A stretch of 64,000 nt of DNA, from assembly GCF_018143015.1 (NCBI RefSeq), contig NC_054747.1, forward strand, positions 31,847,733-31,911,732. The letters are read 5' to 3'. This document shows positions 45,026 through 57,584 of the stretch, piece by piece (position 1 is the first letter of the stretch; every line of letters begins with the position of its first letter). A program made the translations under genes and the position numbers. This DNA is from Lytechinus variegatus. Its lineage: Eukaryota; Echinodermata; Echinoidea; Temnopleuroida; Toxopneustidae. Below the pieces are notes generated by a model, which made no database searches, was not told where the DNA came from, and worked only from the letters and a program-made list of their open reading frames with translations.

Positions 45026-46515
45026 CAGTAGCGTACCGTGAGTCACGGCATTGGGGGGCACCAGCACAAATTTTGAGTCACCTAGTGTGCGTGTATAGCG
45101 CACTGCTAGGTTTGCTGATCTAACAGAAACATTTTAAGGACAGTGTCATTAAACGAATATGTATGTCACTGATGATATAATGCGAGCGCGGAGCGCGAGC
45201 TGAAAATTGTTTATATTCAGACCTAAAAAGGGACATTATAAGCAAATTTTGTAATCATGATATGACCTGTCTCGCTAAACAAACAATGCGAGCGCGAAGC
45301 GCGAGCTGAAATTTTTGTATATATTGACCCAAACGGACATTTTAAGGGCTATATTTTAGGAATCTATTAAGAGTATACATACATGTATCTCACCATAGTA
45401 ATCTAATGCTAGTGTCAAGCGCTTGCTGTTTTTTTTAGAATTATATGCATCCAAACACATAAAGCACTTGTAGTAATTGTAATCATGATTAGCATGCGCA
45501 TCTCAATAATCAATTATTGCGAGCGCAAAGCGCGAGCTAAAAAGTTTGGAAATTCAGACCTGAAGAGGTACACTTTTAAGGTTTTTTTATAGGAATTCAT
45601 GAAGACCATACATATTTCACTAACCAAAATAAGCGTGCGCAAAGCGCGTGCTGAAATTTTTGTACAAATTGACCCCAAACACGGATATTTTAAGGACTAT
45701 TTTTTAAAAGAATCCATTATGAGTGCACATATCTCACTATAGTCATCAAATGCGAGTGTCAAGCGCATGCTGATTTAGTTAGAATTACACATAGAGACAT
45801 ACTTTTTGTAGTCATGATTATCATACGCATCTCACTTGTCAAATATTGCGAGCGCGAAGCGCGAGCTGAAAAATTAGGAAATTCACACCTGAAGAGGGGC
45901 ATTCTAAGGCTTGTTTGTAGGAATTCATGTAGACCATGCGCATTTCCTAATCAAACGATGCGAGCGCAAGCTAATTTTTTTTATATTCAGATCAGAAAAA
46001 GGGACATTTTAAGGACTGATATTAGGAATTCATGAAGAGCAGACATATCTCATTAATCCACTATTGCGAACGTAAGCGCGGACGGGAAGTGTTTTACATT
46101 AAGACCTTAAAATTATATGTCACTACATAAAACAATAATAATTCGAAGTGCGAGGAAATATATTTGGTGTATATTGACTTGAAAAGGGTTTACTTGAGTT
46201 GGCTTGAGGTTTTAGTACAACAGGATTATACATCTCGTTAAACAGATAATGTGAACATCAGGAACAATGAAGACAAAGGACCTGAGCAAATTATGTTTCA
46301 TAAAGTTATGATGTTTTTTTATTTTCATGTAATATAACATATCATAATTATAATGTAATATAACATAATTAACAATAATTTCGTCCTTCCCACTACGTTT
46401 CTCTCACTTTCTCCCTCTTTTTCTTTTTCCCCGGTTTATTTTTTTTGCCAGCCGATGGGGGGGGGGGGGGGGAGGGCACGTGCCCCCCATGCCCCCCCCC
46501 GTAGTTACGCCACTG
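45026..46515. mobile_element. Non-autonomous hAT element carrying GCGAAGCGCGAGCTGA units
   Basis: Ends CAGTAGCGTACCGTG and (complement) CAGTGGCGTAACTAC, with an 8-bp duplication ACAAGAAT at 45018-45025 and 46516-46523. The empty site ACAAGAAT is present once in copy A near 760. The interior is a tandem series of units of about 110-240 bp, each with a GCGAGCGCGAAGCGCGAGCT-type block (near 45183, 45291, 45520, 45632, 45849, 45960) or a decayed form. It ends in long G and C runs and has no transposase. Confidence 0.9.
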
Positions 46516-47367
46516 ACAAGAATTTATAAGTAACAATCATCTTTGCCTAATTGAGTTAGATTTACGCCGAGCAAGCTAGCAATACGTGAATTTTCTCAAA
46601 CGTATATTGAACCCAAATAAATCAAGTACTAAGTAAATTAAAAGACAAGTTAAGACTACTTAAAAAAAATAATAACTACAAATTATAAATTCTACTTATA
46701 TTCATTAAGTATACAAAAGCTTTGATCTTGGATAATATCCAACTTTCTCCTTTAAATCTACAGTGTTTTGATCTACAGAGAGTCCTTAAATTGTTTCAAC
46801 GTACTATTAGTAACTCAATTTTGAAGATTCTCTTATCAGGCTTGAAATGCCACAAGGATCAATTTGTGGATTTTTTTGCTTTTCATGATTTAAAAAAAAA
46901 ATAAATCAATGACCAACCTCTGCTTTAGGACATGAGTAATACATTTATGCGCTTCCGATACTTTTAATCATGTTAATTTGTGATTAAATTAATGGTAGAT
47001 AATGAGTTGACCATCATGGATTGATGGGTGACGAGAAAAAAATAGACTAACTTAAGATACATGTACATAAATCATTTGGTTTTGTCTTTGAATGTAGGTT
47101 ACAAACATAGTTGGTTGGATATAAGAATAATGTTATAAAATTGTTGATAAATAAGCTTTGAAATGGTACGGGAGAGTGTTATATTACCTAATTTTGATAA
47201 TGTTCATTTGATAGCTTTCTACTACAAAATAAGGAAATCAATAAATTGCTCGGTCGTTTTTTTATCTAATAAATCGACCCATGAAATACTTCACAGTAAT
47301 GTATGTGTGTTCATTACATGGTTTGTAGTTGTGTCAGTAGAGACTACTAGACGTCTATGCATTAGCA
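46516..47367. repeat. Segmental duplication copy B, block 3
   Basis: Matches about 761-1630 of copy A, with small indels, up to GTCTATGCAT just before the large composite element. Confidence 0.9.
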
Positions 47368-47670
47368 AGGTTTCCACTTTGGCGAGTTGGAGTTGCGAGT
47401 CATACGCGAGCTGCGCGAGCTCTCTAACTCGCCTTATTAGCTCGCACAAGCTCGCGTGAAATTTACATTTTTTCCTGGAATTTGCTTCAGCGACAAAAGA
47501 CTCAACATTGAGTTCACTACGCTCGCTGTACGAGTGAACCGAGCGCGAAGCGAGTCTTGCCGAGCTTAGTATGAGTTGCAGTGACCTTTATACGACTTGA
47601 AGCGAGCTATGAACGAGTTATAAAGATTTTGTTACGAGTGATAAGAGTTTCATACGACCAAGGGGTGGAA
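47368..47670. repeat. Left CGAGTT-rich terminal array
   Basis: CGAGTT, AACTCG and variants such as GCGAGC, ACGAGTG and GCGAGTC recur about every 10-25 bp on both strands. I infer transposase-binding repeats. Confidence 0.7.
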
Positions 47671-47705
47671 TATGCACATTTTTGGCACTCAAAGATGGAT
47701 GCCGG

Positions 47706-48912
47706 TAGTCCAGATTGGACCTTGTTGTTTGGAAGTGCCCTTTCCCAAAAGCTAACATAGAGGGCACATGTCTCCCAATCTCTAATCAGCGCCAATCTAC
47801 TCATCTTGACTCCCCAACAAGGTCCAGTACAAAACTTTGCTGTACCAGAAAAGCTAGGCATCAATCAAACAAGTTCCACGGTAGGGGGTCAGGTGCCCTA
47901 GTCTCACACACCAAACAAGACACATTTTACCCAAAACAACTTCACCTCAAACAGGGGTGAAAAATGCAAAGTTGTGCTTTTTTATAATGTAAAGATAAGG
48001 CTCCGTGTTCGCGCACTTAAGAAATATCTATTCAGCGCCTTCCTCTCTCGCCAAATGATTCCACCCATGATGAACCAAGTATCAGAGTTTGAATAAGTAG
48101 ACTACACCAGTCACAAGGAGGCAACAGCTGGTTAACATCTCTGGCTCAGGCAGCGATCAAGAGATGCTGACCCCCTCCCTTATCGTGGTCAGTGGGCAGT
48201 GGAGGGTCAGGGGAAACCTAGTCCAGATTGGACCTTGTTGTTTGGAAGTGCCCTTTCCCAAAAGCTAACATAGAGGGCACATGTCTCCCAATCTCTAATC
48301 AGCGACAATCCACTCATCTTCGCTCCCTGGATTGTCGCTGATTAGAGATTGGGAGACATGTGCCCTCTATGTTAGCTTTTGGGAAAGGGCACTTCCAAAC
48401 AACAAGGTCCAATCTGGACTACCACTGACCATGATGGGGGAGGGGGTCAGCATCTCTTGATCGCTGCCTGAGCCAGAGATGTTAACCAGCTGTTGCCTCC
48501 TTGTGACTGGTGTAGTCTACTTATTCAAACTCTGATACTTGGTTCATCATGGGTGGAATTATTTGGCGAGAGAGGAAGGCGCTGAATAGATATTTCTTAA
48601 GTGCGCGAACACGGAGCCTTATCTTTACATTATAAAAAAAGCACAACTTTGCATTCTTCACCCTGTTTGAGATGAAGTTGTTTTGGGTAAAATGTGTCTT
48701 GTTTGGTGTGTGAGACTAGGGCACCTGACCCCCTACCGTGGAACTTGTTTGATTGATGCCTAGCTTTTCTGGTACAGCAAAGTTTTGTACTGGACCTTGT
48801 TGGGGGAGTCAAGATGAGTAGATTGGCGCTGATTAGAGATTGGGAGACATGTGCCCTCTATGTTAGCTTTTGGGAAAGGGCACTTCCAAACAACAAGGTC
48901 CAATCTGGACTA
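47706..48912. mobile_element. Self-nested foldback element, 9-bp target duplication
   Basis: The whole 1.2 kb is a near-perfect hairpin: ends TAGTCCAGATTGGACCTTG and its complement, arms of about 600 bp, turn near 48325. GGATGCCGG is duplicated at 47697-47705 and 48913-48921. Nine-base duplications with long inverted ends point to a Mutator-like element. A second, complete short hairpin with the same ends sits at the centre (48221-48433). Short ORFs in the arms are mirror images and probably not genes. Confidence 0.85.
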
Positions 48913-49800
48913 GGATGCCGGCGGCGGCGGCGTCAACACCAAATCTTAACCGAAGGTTAAGTTTTTGAAATGGCATCATAACTTAGAAAGTATATGGACC
49001 TAGTTCATGAAACTTGACCATAAAGTTTATCAAGGATTACTAAACATCCTTCTTGAAGTTCAGGTCACAAGACCAAGGTCATTTATGATCAATGAACTTA
49101 GACCATGTTTAGGAAAAATCAACGTCTAACATTCGGTTAAGTTTTTGAAATGTCATCATAACTTAGAAAATATATGAACCTAGTTCATGAAACATGGACA
49201 TAAGGTTATTAAAGTATATAAACATCCTGCTTGAGTTTCAAGTCACATGACTAAGGTCAAAGGTCAATTAGGGTTAATGGACTTTGGCCAATTGGGGTAT
49301 TTGTTAAATTAACATTATAACTTTGAAAGTTTATGAATCTGATTCATGAAACTTGAACATAATAGTAATCAGGTATCACTAAACATCCTGTGCGAATTTC
49401 AGGTCACATGTCCAAGGTCAAAGGTCAATGAACTTTAGTGATGTTCGGGTGATCTGGAACTACCATCATAACTTTGAAAGTTTATAGATCTGATTCATGG
49501 AACTTGGATATAAGAGTAGTCAAGTATCACCGAACATCTCATGCCAGTTTCAGGTCACATGACGAAAGTCAAAGGTCATTTAAGGTTATTGAACTTTGGC
49601 CATTTTGGAGATTAATACTATATTGCTGTCATAACTTTCAAAGTTTAGATACAGTTTATAAAATGTGGATATAGGGGTAATCAAGTATCACTGACAAGTC
49701 TTAGGTCACATGATCAAGGTCAAATGTCATTTATTGTCAATGAACGTAGTATTGTATCATTGTATGAATGGTGTTTTTGTGAATAATTATTTTATAGTAG
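48913..49800. repeat. Tandem array, 150-180 bp unit
   Basis: Five units with CATCATAACTTTGAAAGTTT, GATTCATGAAACTTG and CAGGTCACATG-CCAAGGTCA phrases, starting near 48974, 49154, 49313, 49464 and 49628. The array begins after a GGCGGCGGCGG run and was split from its left flank by the foldback element. Confidence 0.85.
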
Positions 49801-50315
49801 TTTTAAAAGTTAGGACTGCTACTATATTGGATAGCGTGATGCAGGTGAGACTGCCAGAGGCGCTCCACTTGGACCTTGTCTAGTTTGATGTCTTGTTCTT
49901 TTACCTTGGCTCTGCTCGTCATTGACCTCCTCTTCCGTTTCAATTGTCTCTTCCTGCACTTCTTCTACCCTTGTTTGAATGTCACATGATCTTCTTTCGC
50001 TGTTTCCCGACCTGAATGGCCACAACTCAATTCAATTCAATTCAATTCAAAATGGTTTATCAAAAATCCTTTCTTTGCAGCCAAAGCCGAATTGCGAAAG
50101 TTTACATTTCAAACAAAATCATCAATAACAAGGTAAAAATAACTTATAGTACTACAGACAAATTTCAATATAGACATATGTGTAACAAAGTATTTCATAA
50201 AGAAATTCAAATCAATACTCACTGATAAATGAAACAAAAATGGAAAATATTCAAAGTACATGTAAATATGAGTGGATACAGGAAATGAAATGGAAAGCAG
50301 AAATGAAGAGAAATA

Positions 50316-50485
50316 CACTCTAAAAAATGAAGTGCCAATTCAGCTCCCAAAGAGCGCGCACAGCGACTGCACCTCGGAGCGCTGACCCGTCAAGTTCAAA
50401 TTTGAACTAGACAAATCAGCACTCCGAAGCGCAGCCACTATACACGCTCCTCAAGAGCCAAATCAGCACCTCATCCCTTAGAGTG
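50316..50485. mobile_element. 170-bp MITE with CACTCTAAAAAA ends
   Basis: CACTCTAAAAAATGAAGTGC on the left, and on the right the complement of CACTCTAAGGGATGAGGTGC, with TA on both sides. The centre has GGAGCGCTGA / CTCCGAAGCGC inverted segments. It shares its ends with the 6723-11056 element. Confidence 0.8.
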
Positions 50486-50911
50486 TAGTTGAAGAGAGAA
50501 GAGAAGCAGAGAGGGGGGAGAGAGAAGACAAGAAATTGATAGTGAAAGGGAAGCTGAGAGAAAAAGGCGAAAAAGCAATTAGGTCACATGTTTTCATACA
50601 TACTTGCAATGATACATATTTTGGCAGATTTTTGTGATTTCAATTAAAATATTAAGTTCACGACTAGATATCAGTGAATAATTGCTCATATGGAAGAAAA
50701 ATATTTTGATTAACAAAGTAAAATGAGATGAAATAAAACTTGAGTTCTCCAACATAAAGAGAGCTCAACATTAGAATTATTATGTACATATAATCTGCAT
50801 TTTACAAAAAGCAACAATCTTTTAATGATATCCTATTTAAAGAGTCCAATGAATGTTGAATAGCTTGATATTATTATACATGTAACGATAGGGGAAGATA
50901 TATAAACAAAA

Positions 50912-53753
50912 CTACTCCTTGTAATCAATTCTTTTAGAGTTTAGGTGACGAATCAAAGAGGGCAAGGGGCTATTTCTATATCGTGAAGTTCGACATCGCA
51001 TCTCTACTATTCCAGTCGAGCTTCTGGTCTGATATTGACAAGTCCTATTTTGAGGTAGAAGATGATGCAGTTTAGACGTAGGGATTTGCATAGACTTCGC
51101 AAACGCAAGACAGAGTTTGATCCGTCTATCTTCAAGAGACATCAGTTTTGACTGGAGTAAAGCATGCTCATATGAAGAATATGCTGCTCCAAAAATGATT
51201 CTAAGGGCACGTTTCTGAATACGTTCGATGACTTGTACTTGTTGTTTTGTTAGTGCTCCTGACCATACAGGTACAGCATATTCAACAACTGGTCTCACGA
51301 AACTAGTATATACAACTATAAGGTCCTGAAATGACAGACTATGATATTTCAAAGTGCGAAGAACATACAAACGACTATTTGCACGCTTGACCATATATTC
51401 AACATGTGTAGACCATTTCAAATCCGACTGGATATAGACACCAAGTAATTTCAAAGTATTGCTACGAGGAAGAGACACATCATGGAGTGAGAGCACCGTC
51501 GGGTTTGGTACATTTCTACAAAAACTTATGTCCATTGTGAAACACTTTTGTAAATTCAAACGCATTCCATTTGCGGTTGACCATTCATGTAATTCAGTAA
51601 GTGCAGACAAGAGTGTTGACGGTGCTCTCACAGGACGGGTCTCAACAAAGGTAAGGTCATCCACATATTTGAAATGATCCACACATATGTCATTGGTCCT
51701 TGATAAACTGAGTTCATTGGTTGCAGCGTCGTTGACCAATGCCAGAAACACAACCGGGCCTAATTTCGTGCCCTGGGGCACGCCCGCTGAAGTGATGCAC
51801 CAATTCGATAGAGCTCCTTTGTATTTCACCCTTTGATGGCGCTCTGAAAGAAAGTTCTCGATCCACGCCACATGACTGCCCTGCACGCCCATGTCTAGCA
51901 GTTTGTTGATCGCTACTGTATGATCCACTCGATCGAAAGCTTTAGAAAAATCGGTGACGAGGACTGTAGAGGCTGAACCACCCTTATCAGCATGACTGTG
52001 GAGGATATGCAGAATGTCAATCAAACAGTGACTAGTGGAAACGCCCTTTAGGTTACCAAACTGAGCAGGATCCATCCTTGGCATCATTGATTGAAGAACA
52101 TCCCTAGCAACAAAGTGCTCTGCTACCTTGGCAAAGGTGTCTGTTAGTGCAACTGGTCGCAGACTGTCTACGTGAGCAGGTGTAGTCTTTGGAAGAGGCG
52201 TAATGTGTGCTCGCTTCCACATTGGCGGAATAGACAGTTGGGTATAGGATGCATTGATGATATGGGTCAGAGGTTTAGTAAGTTCATATGCAAATAACCT
52301 GATAAACCTTGATGAGATCCCGTCTGGACCGCAAGATTTCCTAACCTTGACTTTGCACAGCTCCGTGAAGACTTCCCACAGAGTGACATGTCGAATAGGT
52401 TGAGATGGAAGGTAAGCTGGCAAGCGTTCTCTATCAATTGGATCGAGATCATCTGCCACAGAGGAAAACTTCTCACAAATTGTGTTTGCAATCTCTTTGT
52501 GGTCTGAGGGATCTAAATTCGGGACGCAGATTGAGATAGATGTGTCTTTACCTGACATCACACGAATTTGGCGGAACCATTCGCTCGGATTGGTAGACTT
52601 GAGGTGTTGAATACGATCAATATAATACGATTCTTTGGCATTCTTTATTTCTCGTTTGATTTTGTTCCGCAATTGTCTCCATAAACATTGTTTATTGTCA
52701 TGAAAGGCCTTTTGGCGTTTCTTGATAAGACCTTTAATGTAGGGGGTGATCCATACTCTATCAGTCGAGTGCATTTTGATAGTACGCGTAGGGAAATAAA
52801 TCTCAATCGATTGGCGGAGTGTTTCGTAGAATGCAGTGCACTTGTCAGCTACTTCATCAGGGGGAAAAAACTTCTGACCAATCATGATTAAGTATCCAAG
52901 TCCCAAATTCTCGTACTTTACTATCAGGCATTGGGCGAACTATATGCTTACGTGTTTTATTTCCGCTAGGTACGTGCGCATGAGGTGTGTAGAGAACAAT
53001 ACGGTGGTCACTTAGTCCCAATGGTGCACTTGTCTCAGGGTTCTTATACTCATGGGACAAATTGGTAATAATTTTGTCCAAAATTGCATCATTTCGCGTA
53101 GGTTTGTTTACAACTTGCACCATCCTATTAGAAACAATACCACTGATATCTAATCTATTAAAATCTCCAAGAACAATAATGCCAGAGTTCGGTTGTTCAG
53201 TGAGTAGATAGTCAATAGTTGAACTGACGTGGTCAACTAGAGTTTCTGCTATTGGACTGTTTGGGGGATAATAAAAAACACCAACGACAACTCTGCAGAT
53301 ATGTCTCGGAAGTCTCTGAGGACGTAGATTGACCCATAATCCTTCGACATCATTGGGGATTTGAACATCATTGATGAATTTAGCATTTAGATGTTCCTTT
53401 GTATAAAGAGCTACCCCTCCCCCACGCCGATGAGATCGTGGACGGGAGAAACAGTTGTAGCCTGCTATACCAAATAGATCCATGGGTGCATCTGGCGAAA
53501 ACCATGTCTCGGTGATTGCCGCGACATCAATAGAACCATTGTCAAGTACAGCACTCAATTCCTCAATTTTATTGTTTAGTGACCTGGGATTACACAAAAG
53601 TACTTTCGGTAAAGTCAGATTATGATGTGTACTTTTAATTCTAGCCACTACAGGAATGAGGTTTCTTCGATTGGGACATGAATTTGGATTTCTAAAAACC
53701 TCCTTACGAACTGATACAATGGTAGGAATTGGGAAGTAACGATTTGATATCAA
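50912..53753 (-). pseudogene. CR1/L2-group LINE ORF2 (endonuclease + reverse transcriptase), one frameshift
   Basis: Minus-strand reading 53753-52857 encodes an AP-type endonuclease: CNPRSLNNKIEEL, ITETWFSP, VLGDFNRLDI and GLSDHRIVLY. Reading 52906-50912 encodes the reverse transcriptase: KSCGPDGISSRF, VTDFSKAFDRVDH, AGVPQGTKLGP, the catalytic FKYVDD, NLQKCFTMDI and the tail NSPLPSLIRHL. The two frames join at a C/A homopolymer near 52860-52866 (after EVFSP), so a single slip separates them. With that exception the ORF is nearly full length, implying a young copy. Immediately upstream a short reading MPRPKRSKS ends at TGA overlapping the ORF2 start region, perhaps the end of an ORF1. It would mobilise its own RNA by target-primed reverse transcription. 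Confidence 0.88.
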
Positions 53754-54329
53754 CTCTTGGATCTTTTGGGTCGAGGCATATTTCTCTCCTTATTTGTCGG
53801 TAGTTGTAATAATGGAGTGACAACAGCCTTTTTAAAAGTACGTACACATGCGTGGGTCAGTAAAAACGTGCTCTCACTTTGAAATAAACTCCTCAAAAAA
53901 AGTTTGGAAATCTGACTTTGATCAATAATCCCTCCTCGGTTTTAGTAAATGTCAATGTGTAATTAATATCAATAAATAGATCATTAATTTCTTTTAAAAT
54001 TGATACCCTACATGACATGATTATGGTTCACATGGAGGTGCAGTGCCTTGAAATGTGGGGCAAGGTCAAAATTCAAAAGTTGCAAAATGACACAATATTG
54101 AAAGTCACTGTTCTTTTCTTCCATGGTGATGAGTGAGTTTCCCAGCGGTTTCTTTGTTTTCATGCACCTTAATATCAACATTAAAAATGGAATCAAACAC
54201 ACCTCTGCACAAGCAAACACAAAACAAACAAACCAACGTAAACCACAACTAAACATAAGAAATGAAGAAGCACGGGCTTGATTTGAATGGATTTTCATCT
54301 CTATTGACACAGACAAAATAATCATGTTC

Positions 54330-54760
54330 TGTATTGACCCTTCATGACTATTTCTGTTCGTTTTGCAGCTTTTCAATTTAGACCTCATCCAACACTTCTG
54401 AATTTCGCTCTGTATTGATGGCATGATCACAACAAGCATGTTATCATTTTAAAGAAAATCAACTGATCGTTTAAAAGATATCAAATATACATTGTGTAAA
54501 ATTTGGAATTGGGAGAAATTAATAGCCAAACTCAGATTTCCAAACTTTTTTGCTCGTTATGCAACTTTTCAATTTAGACTTCATCTAACACTAATGAATC
54601 ATACTCTTTTCTTAATGGCATGATCATAACAAGCATGGTATCATTGTAAAGAAAATTAAATGTTCTTTTAAATGATGTCAAATATATATTGTGTAAAATT
54701 GGGAGTTGGGAGAAATTAATGGTCAAACTCAGATTTCCAAAAAAAATTGAGGGGTTTATA
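54330..54760. repeat. Two-copy tandem repeat, about 210 bp
   Basis: 54351-54545 and 54553-54760 are similar head-to-tail: CAACTTTTCAATTTAGACTT, GGCATGATCATAACAAGCAT and GGGAGAAATTAATGGTCAAA recur with few changes. Confidence 0.8.
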
Positions 54761-54894
54761 TATAGCAAAATGGATATTTATCATTCAGCTGGCAAGTCAA
54801 TGATCACTCGCAACGCACTCTGAATAAACTCATAAGAAACTCGCTGTAACTCGGGGTGCTCGAGCTAAAGTCGCGCTTCTCTCGTGGACGGCTT

Positions 54895-55062
54895 ATGTCG
54901 AAAGGGTGGGTGCGCCAACGCAAACGCGAAGATTCGTCCAAAGCCCCCCCCCCCCCGTTTGGCCGAAAGGGTGCGTTGGGAGCGCCACGTCGCGTCGCGT
55001 TCACTGGAACGCGCCCTTTCGTCCAAAGCCCCCCGGTTTGGACGAAAGGGTTTGTTTAAAGG
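54895..55062. repeat. G-run/CTTTCGTCC block, left inverted copy
   Basis: TCGTCCAAAGCCCCCC, GGCCGAAAGGGTGCG and CACGTCGCGTCGCGTTCACT are found in reverse complement at 57366-57560. Adjacent CGAGTT-type motifs (54805-54880) also mirror the right end. This could be the inner end of an older copy of the same element family. Confidence 0.75.
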
Positions 55063-55089
55063 AGACACACGAAGAAAATTTCACGAAAG

Positions 55090-56630
55090 TGATGATTATA
55101 GACAAATTATATATGGATGGAAAGGTATTGTCTTTTTATACACAAATATGTCACTAAAAAGTCTTATAGATGTCGTGGAAATGCAAGAAATGAAATTATT
55201 AGACACCCTTCTCAGCCCCCCAGACCGACAATCACGCAGCCGAAAACGGTCGAGAATTATGACGTCACACAATCGACGTGCTCATCATCTCTCTGTGCAT
55301 CATGCACTGAATCACCTTACTGACCTGTTCAATATCTTCCGAATTTACCGTTTTCTTCATGTAATGTGATATTCAATTTCTGTTTTCGACAACTTCAGAC
55401 CAAACGTGATTCAGAACTGTGTTCCTTTGCCCGTTTTTATTGAATTGTGGACTGTAAAGACCAATTTTGTCCACTGCAGTCGTCATTGTGTTGCTCCACT
55501 CCAGTCAGTGAGTGAGTGAGTCGCTGCCCAAATAATATAAGTAGAGAATCTAATCAAGAACTTGAAAATCAAAAGCAGCAATTAAGAAGTAAGATTTAAT
55601 AAATAAATACAGGACTGAATAGAATCTCACATGAAAATAAAAAGAAAAAAAAGAGCTGATAGGAATGGGGAAGGAACATAATTAAAAAAAAAATCCAGAA
55701 CCAAAAAAAAAATCAAAGAGTTTCGAACCAGGATCCCCGCACTCATAAAAAAAAATGCGTGCGTACAGATTTGTCCACAGACCATGTTATAGCATAGATC
55801 GTGTTCATAACGATATATGAACAATGTGCGTTCGCTGCAGTTGCCTCGCAATGCTTCGGCAATCCAAGTGCAATTCCAATCATTTCGCGATCATATATTG
55901 CCGTGTTTTTTTGTGGTTCCTGAACTTGCTACGTAATTAAATTTCATAATTTTAATTCAGTTGTGAAGACGAATGTCTATGCTTTATATTGATAATAATA
56001 TCAATGTGGTGCAAGCATGATTTCTAAGTGAAAATATGCTTTGTTTATTCACGTATATTTCTTGAAAACAAATAATTTTTTCTAAGCTAAATATCGGTTA
56101 CCAAAATATGTTAAATGTGCATTTCATTTTACTGTTCAGAAAATTCAAACTTTTATCTATGTAATAAGACCAATCTTGAGAGGAATAAACTATTCTAAGA
56201 GCAAAAAACGCTGATTGGAAAGATCGTCTTCAATGGGCTGCTGTCAGCTCAGCTGCTCACTGCTCGTGGTGTGACGTCACTCAGCTGGAGCTCGCCAGAG
56301 GACGGACGAAGGCAGAAATATGCCATGAAAATTAGTCATTTTTGAGAGCTGATTTCTGCAAACTCTAATCACTATTTTAAAAGGTGAAGTTATATATCTG
56401 ATTAGTAATACTTCCCCTTTACAATGATGACCAAAAAAAGTCATTATGAAATACTTTTGATTCTTCGGTTGTCTACTTTAATAATAACGAATAAATGAAT
56501 ACAAATATTTATACGAAAGCTGAATATAAGGTATTTTGTCAAACATTGCCAATTTGGACGTAAAATAATGGATTTTCAATCATTTTAAAGCATTGACAAT
56601 TTGAGGAAAAGAAAGAAAAGTTCAACTAAG
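55090..56630. other. Interior of composite element, no gene seen
   Basis: AT-rich. Includes A-runs (55640-55760) beside a weak tRNA-like B-box on the minus strand (CCTGGTTCGAAACTC near 55720-55735). No domain or convincing exon. Confidence 0.5.
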
Positions 56631-56634
56631 AATA

Positions 56635-56649
56635 ATAATGATAATAATA

Positions 56650-56680
<31 letters not shown>

Positions 56681-56870
56681 TGATAATAAAATCAGATACC
56701 CACCCTTGCAATAAGCCACTTGGCGCCAATTTTTCACTCCAAATTCATTTCCATAAATTCACTCTTTGGGGTGAAAATTATTATTATTATCATTATTATA
56801 AGTTTTATTATTATTATTGTTATTATTTTTATTATTATAAGTATTATTATTATTATTATTATTATACACA
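56635..56870. repeat. (AAT/ATT)n microsatellite blocks
   Basis: (ATAATA/ATG)n at 56635-56690 and (ATT)n at 56775-56868, separated by about 85 bp of ordinary sequence. Poly-Ile/Tyr/Asn ORFs here are artefacts. Confidence 0.9.
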
Positions 56871-56949
56871 CAACACGCACACATACACAACAGATACATC
56901 TCACAAAATATACTGAGGCAGGGTCTCAAGTGTAAAATATAGTAAGGTA

Positions 56950-57118
56950 GGGTCTGAAGAGTTAAACGTTGTGAATGCTGACCCGACATCAATTTTGGCC
57001 TTGCCCTTCCAGGACACATCTGCCGTAAGTTTTATAATTTGGGGGACACCAAATATCTCCAGGTATACGAATGTTTTCCTTTGTAATAAATACACACCTG
57101 CAAAGTATAAAATTGAAG
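56950..57118 (+). CDS. Possible orphan exon
   Basis: An open reading of about 55 codons includes NADPTSILALPFQDTSAV, then SFIIWGTPNISRYTNVFLCN and KYTPAKYKIEG, and stops at a good donor (GAAG|GTAAGT). Codon use and composition look protein-like, unlike the surrounding DNA. The acceptor is uncertain (AG before GGTCTGAAG near 56950). No family recognised. It could be a captured host exon or part of an element gene. Confidence 0.3.
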
Positions 57119-57365
57119 GTAAGTTACTTTTTTTTTATTTGAAAGAACCTTGAAATCAGTCATATTTTTTACATGTATCAATATTACACCATAAAACATT
57201 TCCACCGAAAAATCCTCATGCAGCATGCCGTCATTGTTTTTTTTTTACCTTAAAAAGAATGTTTGTGTCATATGATGATTTATGTTCCTATGCAAATTTC
57301 ACATATCACTCGTCTTTTTTGTTTGTTCAGCTTTCGTATAAATATTTGTATTTATTTATTCATTA

Positions 57366-57560
57366 TTATTAAACACACCCTTTCGTCCAAACCGGGTGGG
57401 GGGGGGCTTTGGACGAAAGGGCGCGTTCCAGTGAACGTGACGCGACGTGGCGTTCCCAACGCACCCTTTCGGCCAAACCGGGGGGGGGGGGGCTTTGGAC
57501 GAATCTCCGCGTTCGCGTTGACGCACCCTAACGCGACAGCACCCACCCTTTCGAAATAAG
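57366..57560. repeat. G-run/CTTTCGTCC block, right inverted copy
   Basis: Reverse complement of 54895-55062, with the same CTTTGGACGAA, GTTCCAGTGAACG and CCCTTTCGGCC phrases. Confidence 0.75.
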
Positions 57561-57584
57561 CCCTCATGGGCACCTCCACTTGAC

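Noticed and set aside
49822-50025. Minus-strand acidic/basic 67-codon ORF
   Set aside because: Could be the tail of an old element protein, but no domain is present and nothing adjacent supports it.
54856-55369. Overlapping ORFs on both strands near G-run blocks
   Set aside because: They follow the GC-rich inverted block and have no domain; mirror-image ORFs appear at 57352-57636.
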